Counted from the stretch's first letter, positions 54,113 through 63,803 are shown. The stretch: 64,000 nucleotides of DNA from a marine gamma proteobacterium HTCC2143 (GCA_000169075.1 AAVT01000001.1:310001-374000), one strand, 5' to 3'. Numbers and translations are program-made. The notes: a model not told the origin generated them from the letters alone.

Positions 54113-55318
54113 CTAAAACTTTAACTGTAACTGAAAGCGATTATTGATTTGTTCGACACTGTCGATATCAGCAGTGATCGATTCGAATCTCCAGCGAGCC
54201 GTCAGTCCTTTAACGACGTCGCCTAGATTGTAAATAACGTCAACATCAATGGCTTCTCGATCTACTGCTGTATCAAAGTCGAATTCTGCATAACTGAGCT
54301 TCAGTTTCACTTTCGCAAAACTGTGATTAAACGTTAGCTTAATCGCATCCCCGGCGTCCACATTCTCGACGGTTGCCAACATATTATTAGTAAATATAGG
54401 GCTCGTTGAGAATGAATACGGCGCGAGGAAAGCTCCATTCTTAAAAGTTCCACTTTTTTCTGCGACAGTCGTGTAAGCCAGTGTCAATTTCGATTTCCCA
54501 AAACCCGCTCCGCCTTGAACACCCCATAAAGTAGAATCGACTTCGCCGAGCAGTTCATCACCAGTCTCTCCTTGACTAACAATTTGTGCAGCAACGAAAG
54601 GTTTTACAGTGCCACTAACAGGAAAACTGTAGTTACCCTGCAAATATATACTGGTGAATAAATCTGCGTGGTCATAGACCCACCCCTGAAGTTTGATTCC
54701 ATCGACGGAATAAACAGCACCGAGTATCGTTGTCCCCGATGTGCTCGCAACGTCAACCCCATAACGCCCGGTTGACCATTTACCGACATCAATAAATTCA
54801 TCTGAGTTACGATTTTTAATCGTATTGATATGATTAAGTTCTATTGTTAAATTTGAAATACCTTTATTTTTTATGCTGCCGCCTTCAAAACTAAATGGAA
54901 TTACAAAGGCATCACCGCTATTAGCAAAGGGAGTACTTAGTCGTTGCCGTCCTATCGTCAGCACCGTATCTGCAGCAGAGGCACTAATATAGGCCTCCCC
55001 TAACACTTCTATATCACTACCTAGGCGCTTATTAACTTTCGCAGGATCAGAACTATTGGTTCCAAGATCTTGCGCCGTGTAATAACCCAGGCCCATCTTA
55101 AACACACCTATTTTACCAGTTTCTGCACGCAACGCGCCGCCCAGTGAAAACGCAGCTTCATCCATCTTAGTATCGTAATCTCTGGTATTGTAATAGGCAC
55201 GAATATTCCCATCTACAGTACCCTCTTCGATTGCCGCCTCAATTCCTTCACCGAATGCCGTACCATTGAAACCTATTGACGCTACCAGCCCTAACCCAAC
55301 ATATTTTTTGACGTTCAT
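54113..55318 (-). CDS. OprD-family outer membrane porin
   Basis: 401 aa. Signal peptide (KKYVGLGLVASIGFNGTAFG|EG), a DGNIRAYYNTRDYDTK start typical of OprD-type channels, alternating amphipathic strands throughout and a C-terminal Phe (FQLQLKF) as required for Bam-dependent insertion. The family takes up small carboxylates and amino acids. Placed after the mrp gene with a ~590-bp gap, so it has its own promoter. It may supply the substrate for the adjacent locus. Confidence 0.85.
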   Translation of the reverse strand: MNVKKYVGLGLVASIGFNGTAFGEGIEAAIEEGTVDGNIRAYYNTRDYDTKMDEAAFSLGGALRAETGKIGVFKMGLGYYTAQDLGTNSSDPAKVNKRLGSDIEVLGEAYISASAADTVLTIGRQRLSTPFANSGDAFVIPFSFEGGSIKNKGISNLTIELNHINTIKNRNSDEFIDVGKWSTGRYGVDVASTSGTTILGAVYSVDGIKLQGWVYDHADLFTSIYLQGNYSFPVSGTVKPFVAAQIVSQGETGDELLGEVDSTLWGVQGGAGFGKSKLTLAYTTVAEKSGTFKNGAFLAPYSFSTSPIFTNNMLATVENVDAGDAIKLTFNHSFAKVKLKLSYAEFDFDTAVDREAIDVDVIYNLGDVVKGLTARWRFESITADIDSVEQINNRFQLQLKF

Positions 55319-55911
55319 TGTAAATCCCCAGCAGTAAAAAAATTACGGTTTTTTCAGATCAACACAATCCAAAAACGCTAACCTAATAAAATTAAAAGAC
55401 TTGTACTAACAAGACATATCAAGACACTAGGGAGAACGCTATTTCCGTGCCAGAAATTAAATCATGAAAAAAAACATCGCTATTAAATTATAACCAATTG
55501 TATTTAAAAGGTTTTCGTAAACATTCAAAAGTCATGGACAATAAAAATAGATATTTTTTTTCGCTTCATTAAGTGACAAATCCTAATAAGCGTCCTTTAT
55601 ATTGCACTCAATGTGCGCACCGAAAATCAGCCAAAAAATAACTAATACAAGTCGGTTTAAATAATTAGCTACATTCAGTAAACGTTTGGCTCTATGAAAT
55701 ATGTGCTGACAATGAGACCAATGCACATTGGATCTACTGATCACAAATCACATGATGGCCGGTGGCTGCACAATAATGCGCTTATAGGGTGAAATAGTCA
55801 GCTTGCCGGCAGAGCTGCTGACGCCTGAAAAAATTGACTACCGAGTGATTCAATTAATTTCGCGAATGGAATAAAAGATGAACCGTTGGCTAATAAAATT
55901 TTAAACCATGA
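55319..55911. other. ~590-bp intergenic region upstream of the porin gene
   Basis: AT-rich, no gene seen. It should contain the porin promoter and the terminator of the AprAB-like operon. I could not identify a clear operator. Confidence 0.5.
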
Positions 55912-56994
55912 TTAAATTTCAGAAATCATCATTTTCGGCGATTCTAAAGCGCTAAGATTGCTTTTCCACAACTTCGCAGCAACCTGATTGGCAAGGGCGA
56001 TATACGCATTAGCAAGCGCGCCCATGGGATCACACACAACAGTTGGCAGGCCTCGGTCGACATTTTCGCGAATACGCGAATCTAAAGGTAATGAGCCGAG
56101 CACGGGAGTAGTATAGTCCTGCGCCAGTTTCTCCGCACCTCCAGCTCCAAAAATAGATTCCTCGTGACCACAACTTGAACAAATATGCGTTGACATATTT
56201 TCGCATATTCCCAGTACTGGAATCCCCACCTTGTTAAACATTTCGATGCCCTTGCGAGCGTCTAACAATGCTATTTCTTGCGGTGTCGTAACAATAACTG
56301 CGCCGGCGACATGAAAGGTCTGTGCCAGGGATATTTGTATATCTCCCGTTCCAGGAGGCATGTCCACAATCAGGTAATCTAGGTCACCCCATAATGTCTG
56401 CTCCATTAGCTGCTGCAAGGCTCGCACTGCCATAGAGCCACGCCAGATCATCGGCGCTTTTTCCTTAGCCAAATAGCCCACAGACATTGACTTAATACCG
56501 AAGCGCTCTATTGGCTGAATAAATTTATTATCTACAACTTCTGGCTTTACGTTTTCGTCGACTCCCAACATTGCACACTGGCTCGGGCCATATATATCTG
56601 CATCCAGCAAACCAACTTTAGCGCCTTCAGCACTTAAGGCAAGGCTAAGGTTGACAGCGGTGGTCGACTTACCCACTCCACCTTTCCCCGAGGCCACCAT
56701 CACAATATTCTTCACACCAGATAAATGCTTCTGCGTATTAATTGTCGGAAAAGCCAATACGTCGGAGCGAAAATTTACCTCAACTGGTCCGATGCCAGCC
56801 GCTTCAAGCTGTGCTTTTAGTGCCATACTATTGATATTATCAAGGGAAATAGCCTTGGCACCTAAGGTAATCCCGACAGTGGTGAGGCCATTGTCAACCT
56901 CAACGGAATTTACCGCCTTTAGCGAAATATAGCTCTCTTCCATTAGTGGATTGTCGATAGATTCAAGTACAGATAACACGTCCTGCTTATTCAT
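55912..56994 (-). CDS. Mrp/ApbC family iron-sulfur carrier ATPase
   Basis: 360 aa. An N-terminal MIP18 (DUF59)-like domain (MNKQDVLSVLESIDNPLMEE... EVNFRSDV, ~1-85) precedes the deviant Walker A P-loop GKGGVGKSTTAVNLS, then LLDADIYGPSQCAMLG, and the Fe-S/Zn-binding MSTHICSSCG near the end of the core. The protein carries [4Fe-4S] clusters to apo-targets. A DUF971 gene lies two genes upstream in the same operon, so together they reproduce the parts of plant HCF101 (DUF59-P-loop-DUF971). It overlaps nothing but is 5 bp from the reductase gene. Probably dedicated to the neighbouring Fe-S oxidoreductase. Confidence 0.92.
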   Translation of the reverse strand: MNKQDVLSVLESIDNPLMEESYISLKAVNSVEVDNGLTTVGITLGAKAISLDNINSMALKAQLEAAGIGPVEVNFRSDVLAFPTINTQKHLSGVKNIVMVASGKGGVGKSTTAVNLSLALSAEGAKVGLLDADIYGPSQCAMLGVDENVKPEVVDNKFIQPIERFGIKSMSVGYLAKEKAPMIWRGSMAVRALQQLMEQTLWGDLDYLIVDMPPGTGDIQISLAQTFHVAGAVIVTTPQEIALLDARKGIEMFNKVGIPVLGICENMSTHICSSCGHEESIFGAGGAEKLAQDYTTPVLGSLPLDSRIRENVDRGLPTVVCDPMGALANAYIALANQVAAKLWKSNLSALESPKMMISEI

Positions 56995-56999
56995 AACAA

Positions 57000-57776
57000 C
57001 TACTCCACAAAAGCGCGCTCAATGACATAACTACCAACATTCCCATGATTGGATTCAGAAAAGCCCAAGCCGTCCAGAATTTCACAAATTTCCTTCAGCA
57101 TTGATGGACTACCACAAATCATGGCTCGGTCATGCTCTGAATTAATCGGAGGAAGGCCCAAATCAGTAAACAGTTTACCCGACCTGATCAGGTCTGTAAT
57201 CCGGCCCTGATTCGAATATTCCTCTCGTGTAACCATGGGGTAATAGATCAGTTTATTACGAACTTCCTCGCCGAAATACTCATTATTCGGAAGTGAATCA
57301 GTCACTAGATCACGATAGGCAAGCTCATTAATTTTTCGCACGCCGTGGGTCAGTATTATTTTATCGAACTTTTCATAGACCTCAGGGTCTTTTATAATAC
57401 TAATAAAAGGTGCTAAACCCGTACCGGTGCTAAACAGATATAGATTTTTTCCAGGAAGTACATTATCCAGCGTAAGCGTTCCCGTTGATTTATCATTAAC
57501 AAATACTTCGTCACCAATTTTTACATTTTGTAACTTTGATGTTAACGGACCATCAGGAACTTTGATGCTAAAAAACTCGAGCTCTTCTTCATAACTGGCA
57601 CTAACGATACTATAGGCCCTCAACAGAGGGCGCCCTTCATTTTCAAGACCGATCATCGTAAAATGACCGCTCTTGAAACGGAATCCCATATCTCTGGTGG
57701 TTTTGAAACTGAACAATGTGTCATTCCAATGATGAACTTCTGTGACTTTTTCAGTCATCAATTTTGCCATGGTCAA
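57000..57776 (-). CDS. fpr: Ferredoxin-NADP+ reductase
   Basis: 258 aa, the usual Fpr length. FAD-binding RAYSIVSASYEEELEFFS (R-x-Y-S/T) and the NADP-binding STGTGLAPFISIIKDPE are intact; the C-terminus YVIERAFVE is a typical Fpr end in which the last residues stack near the flavin. It should move electrons between NADPH and the two ferredoxins encoded upstream (58297 and 59635). It lies 5 bp from mrp, in the same operon. Confidence 0.92.
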   Translation of the reverse strand: MTMAKLMTEKVTEVHHWNDTLFSFKTTRDMGFRFKSGHFTMIGLENEGRPLLRAYSIVSASYEEELEFFSIKVPDGPLTSKLQNVKIGDEVFVNDKSTGTLTLDNVLPGKNLYLFSTGTGLAPFISIIKDPEVYEKFDKIILTHGVRKINELAYRDLVTDSLPNNEYFGEEVRNKLIYYPMVTREEYSNQGRITDLIRSGKLFTDLGLPPINSEHDRAMICGSPSMLKEICEILDGLGFSESNHGNVGSYVIERAFVE

Positions 57777-57913
57777 TCATCCTCTAGGTAAAAAATTAAC
57801 AAATTGGTAGCCGGCCACAATCTCGAAATCTGTAACAAAGTACATGCGGCACCTATTTCAGCTATTTCTCAAAGGCAGTCTGGATTACTGTTCCTCATAA
57901 TAATTATTCATCT

Positions 57914-58246
57914 TTACTGATCTAGATAATCGAGCGCGGCGCCATTAGCGATAGCATGTAAGTATGCCCATGGGAATACACCCCGATCGTGGCCGTCGGC
58001 AAAAATAATTTGCAGGCCGGTACTGCCCATCAAATTTATCTTCTTGATTCTCCCGCTATCGGTTATCAGCTCTGTACCTATCATTTTCCGTGATCGACAG
58101 CCGGAACATGCACAATGTCTTCGCAAGTTACCCCCAGCTATCTTGCTTAGCTCTCCATCGGCCCAAGTTATATCCAGACTACTGGTAAATTTTTTGAGTT
58201 GAACTTCCACTGGCGTCGGCTGCTGATTATTCATAATACTGTTCAT
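57914..58246 (-). CDS. DUF971 (GBBH-like N-terminal) protein
   Basis: 110 aa. LDITWADGELSKIAGGNLRR and HCACSGCRSRK followed by INLMGSTGLQIIFADGHDRGVFPWAYL is the DUF971 core; the C-x-C-x-x-C cluster can bind zinc or Fe-S. In plants this domain is the C-terminal part of the [4Fe-4S] carrier HCF101, and here it accompanies an mrp gene, which supports a role in cluster transfer. Start codon ATG 58246 is tentative; ATG at 58234 (M5) is equally possible. Confidence 0.85.
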   Translation of the reverse strand: MNSIMNNQQPTPVEVQLKKFTSSLDITWADGELSKIAGGNLRRHCACSGCRSRKMIGTELITDSGRIKKINLMGSTGLQIIFADGHDRGVFPWAYLHAIANGAALDYLDQ

Positions 58247-58296
58247 TCTTTTTAGGGTAAGAATCCGTGCTACTTGTTATGACAAGTGCGATTAAA

Positions 58297-58635
58297 TTAA
58301 ACGGCCTCAGACTCCAAGATCAGCGCGCCACGCTTATCCGGCTTGTCAGCCCAGTCTTCAGCATCCTCGAGAGGATCTTGAGTAGCCAATATTTCTGGCC
58401 ACCGGGCAGAGAGATCCGCATTAATCTTGATATATTCTTGAAATTCATCCGGCAAATCGCTTTCCTCGTAGATAGCATCGACTGGACACTCTGGAATACA
58501 AAGAGCACAATCGATACAGCCATCCGGGTTAATAACGAGAAAGTTCGGCCCCTCGTGAAAACAGTCGACGGGGCAAACGTCAACACAGTCGGTGAACTTG
58601 CACTTGATACACTGCTCTGTCACTACAAAAGTCAT
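58297..58635 (-). CDS. fdxA: Seven-iron ferredoxin FdxA
   Basis: 112 aa from ATG 58635 with GGAG 7 nt upstream. [30 protein letters not shown] with Cys9/17/21/25 and [17 protein letters not shown] with Cys40/43/46/50 is the FdxA pattern ([3Fe-4S] and [4Fe-4S]). The remainder of ~60 residues, ending in LILESEAV, is the usual C-terminal extension. It is one of two ferredoxins in the operon and is the likely electron partner of Fpr. Confidence 0.93.
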   Translation of the reverse strand: MTFVVTEQCIKCKFTDCVDVCPVDCFHEGPNFLVINPDGCIDCALCIPECPVDAIYEESDLPDEFQEYIKINADLSARWPEILATQDPLEDAEDWADKPDKRGALILESEAV

Positions 58636-58651
58636 AATAGAACTCCAAATC

Positions 58652-59626
58652 TTAATCTTCGCTGACTGCAAGTGCGGCGGTTTCAATCTTTTCTTGTGCC
58701 CAGCGCGCCAACTTACGTACGTCGGGATCGTTATCATCCAAAGCAATCGTTACAAATTTCAAACCATCTGGATGAGCAATTTCTCCAAGGGCAGCAACGG
58801 CAGCTTTGCGCAAATTACTGATTGGATCATTAATACAAAGTCCCAGCGCAGGTATTCCTTCGGCCATCCCCAACTTACCAATCGTCTCGGCTGCCTTCTC
58901 TTTCACCTGCCAGCGTTCATCGCTAGTTTTCTCGATAAGCTGATCTATCGCATCAGTGATTTTTAAACGACCTATTCCCTTGATCGCCTCAACAAGTACT
59001 TGCCAGTTGACATCACCCAGAGCCGAAATCAAAGCGTGTGATACTTGACTGGGTGTTGCGAATACCAGAGAGCCAACGGCGGTGCGGCGCACTTCTGAAT
59101 CTTCATCATTGGCGGCAACCGCCATCAACTGCGGCAAATTCTCAGCCTCTTGCAAGTATCCGAGAACGCCGACCGCCTCTCGACGAACGCCAGCATCGGC
59201 ATGCTGAAGTAGTCCAATAGCATAAACTCTTGCATCTTTGATGCGCATTGGCTTTAAGGCACGAAGAACAGCGGTAAGTACAAAGCTATCGTCTTCTGCT
59301 AACGCCGCCAAGAGCGCCGGAGCGACCGTTTGATCTTTTAAGTCCGCCAGTGCATTAGCGGCGGCGTTACGCACGTTTTCATCATCTGATGTCAGCGCTT
59401 CAACGAGAGCGTCCATCATATCGACAGGCTCGAATTCGTCGATCACTTTGGCGGCTTCCATCCGCACTGTCGCGTCTTCATCGCCAAGAGCTTTAATCAG
59501 TAGTTCAACGGCCTCTGGTTCAGGACTATCGACAAGGTCCATTACCGCAACGCGTCGAATACCCACATCGGCATCGTTTAAACGCGTTTCGATCGAAATT
59601 AACAACGGATCTGTAAAATTAGACAT
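58652..59626 (-). CDS. HEAT-repeat (PBS lyase-like) protein
   Basis: 324 aa from ATG 59626 (AGG 6 nt upstream). At least eight ~31-residue HEAT repeats of the form D..vR..A...L....d (for example [71 protein letters not shown]). No signal. Such proteins often scaffold multi-subunit complexes. Its position between the AprB-like ferredoxin (9 bp) and FdxA genes suggests it assembles or supports the AprA-like/AprB-like complex. Confidence 0.88.
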   Translation of the reverse strand: MSNFTDPLLISIETRLNDADVGIRRVAVMDLVDSPEPEAVELLIKALGDEDATVRMEAAKVIDEFEPVDMMDALVEALTSDDENVRNAAANALADLKDQTVAPALLAALAEDDSFVLTAVLRALKPMRIKDARVYAIGLLQHADAGVRREAVGVLGYLQEAENLPQLMAVAANDEDSEVRRTAVGSLVFATPSQVSHALISALGDVNWQVLVEAIKGIGRLKITDAIDQLIEKTSDERWQVKEKAAETIGKLGMAEGIPALGLCINDPISNLRKAAVAALGEIAHPDGLKFVTIALDDNDPDVRKLARWAQEKIETAALAVSED

Positions 59627-59634
59627 GTTCAACC

Positions 59635-59868
59635 TCAGCGTAATAAGTAAGGAATGTTGACGGTAACAGCATCGGTGGGACAGTCTGTCTCACAGGGCAT
59701 GCAGTACCAGCACTCATCGTATTTCATGTGGGCTTTTCCGGTTTCTTCGTTAATCCACAAGACATCGAGTGGACAAACGTCAATGCAGGTGCGGCAGCCT
59801 TTTTCTGCTATACATTTGTCGTCATCAATAACGACTGGAACCATTGAAATCTGTGATGCTATTGGCAT
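59635..59868 (-). CDS. AprB-like 2x[4Fe-4S] ferredoxin subunit
   Basis: 77 aa. KCIAEKGCRTCIDVCPLDVL (Cys19, 25, 28, 32) and ECWYCMPCETDCPTDAV (Cys53, 56, 59, 63) make two [4Fe-4S] sites. The spacing and the phrase W-x-x-x-x-G-K-A-H-x-x-Y-x-E-C-W match the N-terminal half of adenylylsulfate reductase beta subunits; the C-terminal tail of true AprB is missing. It is 26 bp from the AprA-like gene and should form its electron-transfer subunit. Confidence 0.88.
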   Translation of the reverse strand: MPIASQISMVPVVIDDDKCIAEKGCRTCIDVCPLDVLWINEETGKAHMKYDECWYCMPCETDCPTDAVTVNIPYLLR

Positions 59869-59894
59869 GGTAACGTCCTCTTTAATTAGTTGCT

Positions 59895-61628
59895 TTAATC
59901 GGCCTGTTGAACTCGCATCTGTGCATAGGCATTCTTTTCGCTGTCGTCTAACTCAACAACATAGGGGTCGATAGCACGCTTTTTACACACCATTTCACCA
60001 CTTTCATTTTTGTACAGCTGGACATGACAAAACCAATCTTCATTGTTTGTCTCAGGATGGTCGACGTAATGATGATAGAGACCCCAACGACTTTCTTGAC
60101 GATACATCGAGGCCACTGCAGCCATCTGAGCACAGTCGAAAATATGCTGAGCTTCATTGGCGCGCAGTAATTCGTGAGCATCACGGGCATACAAGTGCTG
60201 TATATCATCCTCCATCGCGATCAAACGCTGGAGCCCTATATCCATTTTCTTGGTGACTTTGGGCGGCTGCAGATAGTCGTTAACCAAACGCCGAACTTTG
60301 TATTCAAACTGGCTAGGAGGTATTCCATCTGTGCGCTTCATCGGTGCCAAAATGCGATCACGCTCGGCAGTGATATAAGCAACGTCTAGTTCAGCAAAAT
60401 CGCGCCCCTCTGCAAACTCTGCAGCGTTAGTACCGCAAATCTCACCAAACACGAAAGCACCTAACATATAACTGTGAGGAATAGAGGCCATATCACCAGC
60501 ACCGTAAAGCCCAGGAATAGTGGTCTCGCCTTTTTCGTTAGTCCATACACCGGATGCTGAATGACCTGCACAAAAACCAATTTCGGAAATATGCATTTCA
60601 ACCATCTTGGTACGATAATCCACACCACGACCGTCATGGAAACGCCCGCGACTAGGACGCTCATTAGTATGGAGTACATGCTCGATTTCTTGGATAGTTT
60701 CCTCTGCGAGGTGGTCGAGTTTCAAAAATACCGGACCATTACCACCCTGGAGTTCGTTATAAAACTCCATCATCATCTGACCACTCCAGTAATCGCACTC
60801 AATGAAGCGATCACCCTTCGAGTTAGCCGTGTATCCACCCAGCGGGCCTGTAACATAGGCACATGCCGGACCGTTATAATCTTTCAATAGTGGGTTTATT
60901 TGGTAGCACTCGAGACCAGTAAGTTCAGCGCCAGCCTGGTAAGCCATCGAATGTCCGTCGCCACAATTGGATGGATTTTCATAAGTGCCATAAAGATAAC
61001 CGGAGGCAGGCAATCCTATTCTACCTGCCGCGCCTGTACACATAACTACGGATTTGGCACGGATAACCACTATCTCAGCGGTACGAGTATTCAATGATAT
61101 ACAGCCACAAGCATTACCTTCGTCATCCTTAAGGAGTCGAATCGCCTGATAACGGTTTTCAACCGTGACCCGGTGCCGACGAAGGCGACGGTAAAGAATC
61201 TTCTTGATATTGTGTCCTTCTGGCATCGGTAATACGTAGGTCCCGAGATGATGAACCTTCTTCATATCGTATTCGCCAGTCTCGTCTTTCTGGAAGTAAA
61301 CACCCCAGGCATCGAGCTTTTGGATCATTTTGAAAGAGTTCTCAGCGTAGGTCATTACACCTTTTTGCAGAAGCACTCCATCGTTGGCGATGGTAATCTC
61401 TTTTACATAATCCTCTGGTGTAGAATGCCCAGGAACAACTGCGTTATTTAGTCCATCCATGCCCATACTGATAGCACCGGAGCGCTTGACGTTCGCTTTT
61501 TCTAACAACATAACAGAAGCGTTAGGGCTTTTTTCCTTAGCAGCTACTGCAGCCATTGGACCGGCAGTACCACCACCAATTACCAAAATATCGACGTCTT
61601 TAACTGTAATATCATCGGGAAGTGTCAT
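59895..61628 (-). CDS. AprA-like FAD flavoprotein (succinate dehydrogenase/fumarate reductase superfamily)
   Basis: 577 aa. FAD site ILVIGGGTAGPMAAVAAKEK (14-33) and GLYGAGDMASIPH near the C-terminus, with GAISMGMDGLNNAVVPG and SGYLYGTYENPSNCGDGHSMA typical of the AprA/SdhA fold. The SdhA active-site Arg/His pattern is not obviously conserved, and ICFxx motifs of true AprA are only partly present, so the substrate is not APS with certainty. It pairs with the AprB-like ferredoxin downstream. Its ATG overlaps the GntR stop (ATGA), so it is translated with the regulator. It is probably the catalytic subunit of a two-electron oxidoreductase acting on a sulfur or carboxylate compound. Confidence 0.85.
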   Translation of the reverse strand: MTLPDDITVKDVDILVIGGGTAGPMAAVAAKEKSPNASVMLLEKANVKRSGAISMGMDGLNNAVVPGHSTPEDYVKEITIANDGVLLQKGVMTYAENSFKMIQKLDAWGVYFQKDETGEYDMKKVHHLGTYVLPMPEGHNIKKILYRRLRRHRVTVENRYQAIRLLKDDEGNACGCISLNTRTAEIVVIRAKSVVMCTGAAGRIGLPASGYLYGTYENPSNCGDGHSMAYQAGAELTGLECYQINPLLKDYNGPACAYVTGPLGGYTANSKGDRFIECDYWSGQMMMEFYNELQGGNGPVFLKLDHLAEETIQEIEHVLHTNERPSRGRFHDGRGVDYRTKMVEMHISEIGFCAGHSASGVWTNEKGETTIPGLYGAGDMASIPHSYMLGAFVFGEICGTNAAEFAEGRDFAELDVAYITAERDRILAPMKRTDGIPPSQFEYKVRRLVNDYLQPPKVTKKMDIGLQRLIAMEDDIQHLYARDAHELLRANEAQHIFDCAQMAAVASMYRQESRWGLYHHYVDHPETNNEDWFCHVQLYKNESGEMVCKKRAIDPYVVELDDSEKNAYAQMRVQQAD

Positions 61629-62398
61629 TTTATTACCTCATTAAAACCTGAATTTCTAGAAGGGTCCCGTTCAATCTGGAACCTGTATTTGTATGCATCA
61701 CCACGGAATGCCAAGTACTCATAATCCACCGGCTTACCGCTTGAGTCGTGAGTAAGCCGCTGCACCCACATGATCGGACTACCAACATTTATATCCAATA
61801 ATTTGGCCGTATCTGAATCCGCTGAACGGGCTTCCAAACTCACATCTGCGCGCCCCAAAGGAACACGAAGCTCGTTTTCCAACAGGGGAAAAATATCCCC
61901 ACTAAGATCCCTGGCGAAGAGCTTTTGCCCAACGGCGATAGGGAAATAAGAGGTATCTACTGATATTGGTTCTCGGTTCAAATACCTCACACGTACGACC
62001 TCAATAGCGCCCTCCTTACCGTTGATATTAAGATTTTCCTGCACATCTTTACTGGGCTTTACTTCTCGAATACTCAGCAACCTAGCCGAAGTCTCATACC
62101 CCTTCGGGGTCATCGCTTCCGACAATCCTTCCAAGTGCTGAACGTCCTGCATCGCTTTGGGTTTGCTAGCAAAGGTTCCTTTCCCCTGAGAAGTGAAAAT
62201 CAGCCCCTCGGCATGAAGATCTCGGAGTGACTGCCGCACGGTAATTCGACTCACATCGAAGGATTTCATCAATTGGCTTTCCGATGGCATACGCTCAAAG
62301 GGCGCATAGTCACCGTCCAAAATTTGTTTTTTCAACGCCTCCTTTATTTGCAAATATAAGGGTTGGTGTGACATATCTTGATTTCTTTGTAACGACAT
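61625..62398 (-). CDS. GntR/UTRA family transcriptional regulator
   Basis: 257 aa from ATG 62398 with GGAGG five bases upstream. The winged helix is clear (PLYLQIKEALKKQILDGDY, RMPSESQLMKSFDVSRITVRQSLRDL, and the wing EGLIFTSQGKGTF). The C-terminal UTRA ligand domain (PISVDTSYFPIAVG..., DVSLEARSADSDTAKLLDI, YRFQIERDPSR) follows. It is the first gene of the AprAB-like operon and likely represses it until the pathway substrate binds. The spacer 62399-62610 carries the promoter and repeats TAACATGT. Confidence 0.9.
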   Translation of the reverse strand: MSLQRNQDMSHQPLYLQIKEALKKQILDGDYAPFERMPSESQLMKSFDVSRITVRQSLRDLHAEGLIFTSQGKGTFASKPKAMQDVQHLEGLSEAMTPKGYETSARLLSIREVKPSKDVQENLNINGKEGAIEVVRVRYLNREPISVDTSYFPIAVGQKLFARDLSGDIFPLLENELRVPLGRADVSLEARSADSDTAKLLDINVGSPIMWVQRLTHDSSGKPVDYEYLAFRGDAYKYRFQIERDPSRNSGFNEVIK

Positions 62399-62417
62399 AA
62401 TGACCTCCCTATTTGTT

Positions 62418-62450
62418 AACGACATGTTACTTATTATTACATGTTATATC
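62418..62450 (-). promoter_or_regulatory. Direct repeat TAACATGT, putative GntR operator
   Basis: On the minus strand TAACATGTAATAATAAG then TAACATGTCGTTAAC: two copies of TAACATGT 17 bp apart, ending in GTTAAC, just upstream of the GntR start. This is a plausible operator, though GntR sites are usually palindromes. Confidence 0.45.
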
Positions 62451-62610
62451 AAGTTAGTTTCTGAAATAGATTAAGTTTTTTTGTATCATAAGTGATTGTT
62501 TTATATAGAGTTTATCTGCACAGCGACAGTGCAAAACTGGAGCGAAGACGCAGTGCAATGGTGCAAAAAAGTACTTCGGATGGGTTCTGATAATTAACCA
62601 AATCTGCCTC

Positions 62611-63231
62611 CTAGCGACCACTTGATTGCAGGTAGTCAGCAACCGCATCGATCTCATCACCACTCAATAGCCCTGCAATGCCCGTCATCACGGCGGCCCG
62701 ACTACCAACACGGTGACCCTGCTTAAAATCATTCAACTGCTTTCGTATATAGTCAGCATGCTGCGCCTGCAAAAATGGTGCTGTCGGGTGCACCAGATTG
62801 TGACAGGAGCTGCAGGCATCAACCCCTGGCCGCCCCTCTTCAAACAACAACTTACCTGTCTGATGACCTGCCTTCTCTACTCCCTCCTCAATTATCGATT
62901 CAGGCGCGGGCCTCGGTAGACCGGAAAAATAGCCAACGATACTTTCGATATCCAAAGGATTAATTTCAGTCACGATAGAAGCCATTTGACCATTATCGTT
63001 TGTACGCCTTTCGTGCCTAAAGTCCGCTAACTGCAACGTCAAATACGCTGCCTTTTGACCTGCGAGTTTTGGGAATTTCGGCATTTTGCTGACTCCGTCC
63101 AGACTGTGGCACATACCACAAACTTCCCAAGGTTCCATCCCATCTTTATCGATCATGCCCGCTTGAAGCTCTGCGTTTATACAAAATAGCCCCACCATAA
63201 AACCGATGTAAATACTGGAATTACGATCCAT
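62611..63231 (-). CDS. Dihaem cytochrome c (c553/c4-like)
   Basis: 206 aa from ATG 63231, which lies inside the end of the PCuAC gene (ATGGATCGTAA overlap). A signal peptide (SSIYIGFMVGLFCINAELQAG) leads to two haem motifs: CGMCH and CSSCH. The layout (C-G-x-C-H-S-x-D-G...FPKLAGQKAAYLTLQL and SCHNL...PFLQAQHADYIRKQL) is that of cytochromes c553/c4. A Met in each half (MASIV, AAVMTG) could be the axial ligand. It probably delivers electrons to a cytochrome oxidase whose assembly the SCO1 and PCuAC genes serve. Confidence 0.88.
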   Translation of the reverse strand: MDRNSSIYIGFMVGLFCINAELQAGMIDKDGMEPWEVCGMCHSLDGVSKMPKFPKLAGQKAAYLTLQLADFRHERRTNDNGQMASIVTEINPLDIESIVGYFSGLPRPAPESIIEEGVEKAGHQTGKLLFEEGRPGVDACSSCHNLVHPTAPFLQAQHADYIRKQLNDFKQGHRVGSRAAVMTGIAGLLSGDEIDAVADYLQSSGR

Positions 63232-63745
63232 GATGAGCATGCATTGAGTGATCATGAGCATCGCTAACATCTACCTCCGGCCGAGCGGTCTTCGCCACTA
63301 TATCCAGCGTAAAATGAATCCAGCCTCCGTCGGCAAGATGAAGCGTCATTGGCACGGTATCAGCTGAGCTATCAGTTGATACCGGGGCGATCAGCATGAG
63401 ATGAAGGCCTCCAGGAGAAAATTCAATTCTTGCTCCCGGACCAACAACAACACTTTTTACTTCCGCCATAGTAGAAATACCGTCTTCGACCAGCGACTGA
63501 TGCATTTGGACCTCTTCATAGGCGGAACTGCTAAGACCTGCTATAACAATCGGATCTGATGACACATTGACCACTGACATATATCCAGCCATTACACCGA
63601 TGTTAGGCGGGGCCTGAGGTACCCAAGCACTGTGAACGACCAAAGGACCCTCAGACTCCGCGACCGCCGAAACGGACATTACAACCATTACCCCCCACAC
63701 CAGCACTGACCACAACAAACCTAGATTGTTATTTATCCGTCTCAT
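63221..63745 (-). CDS. Copper chaperone PCu(A)C
   Basis: 174 aa from ATG 63745 (M19 of a longer frame). A signal peptide is followed by a cupredoxin-like domain: IGVMAGYMSVVN, then the copper-binding set Met/His in VQMHQSLVEDGISTMAEV and GGLHLMLIAP (H-M-x10-M-x21-H-x-M pattern). A His-rich tail (DAHDHSMHAHHGS) may hold further Cu(I). It loads the CuA site of cytochrome oxidase. Overlaps the cytochrome c start and follows the SCO1-like gene. Confidence 0.92.
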   Translation of the reverse strand: MRRINNNLGLLWSVLVWGVMVVMSVSAVAESEGPLVVHSAWVPQAPPNIGVMAGYMSVVNVSSDPIVIAGLSSSAYEEVQMHQSLVEDGISTMAEVKSVVVGPGARIEFSPGGLHLMLIAPVSTDSSADTVPMTLHLADGGWIHFTLDIVAKTARPEVDVSDAHDHSMHAHHGS

Positions 63746-63803
63746 AATTTCGCACACCAAAGTTCTCTGTTTATTTCTTGCTATCGCTCGTCTAGTCACT
63801 TTT

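Noticed and set aside
61625..62425. ATG at 62425 for the GntR gene
   Set aside because: ATG 62398 has GGAGG at the proper distance; the upstream codons are outside the family alignment.
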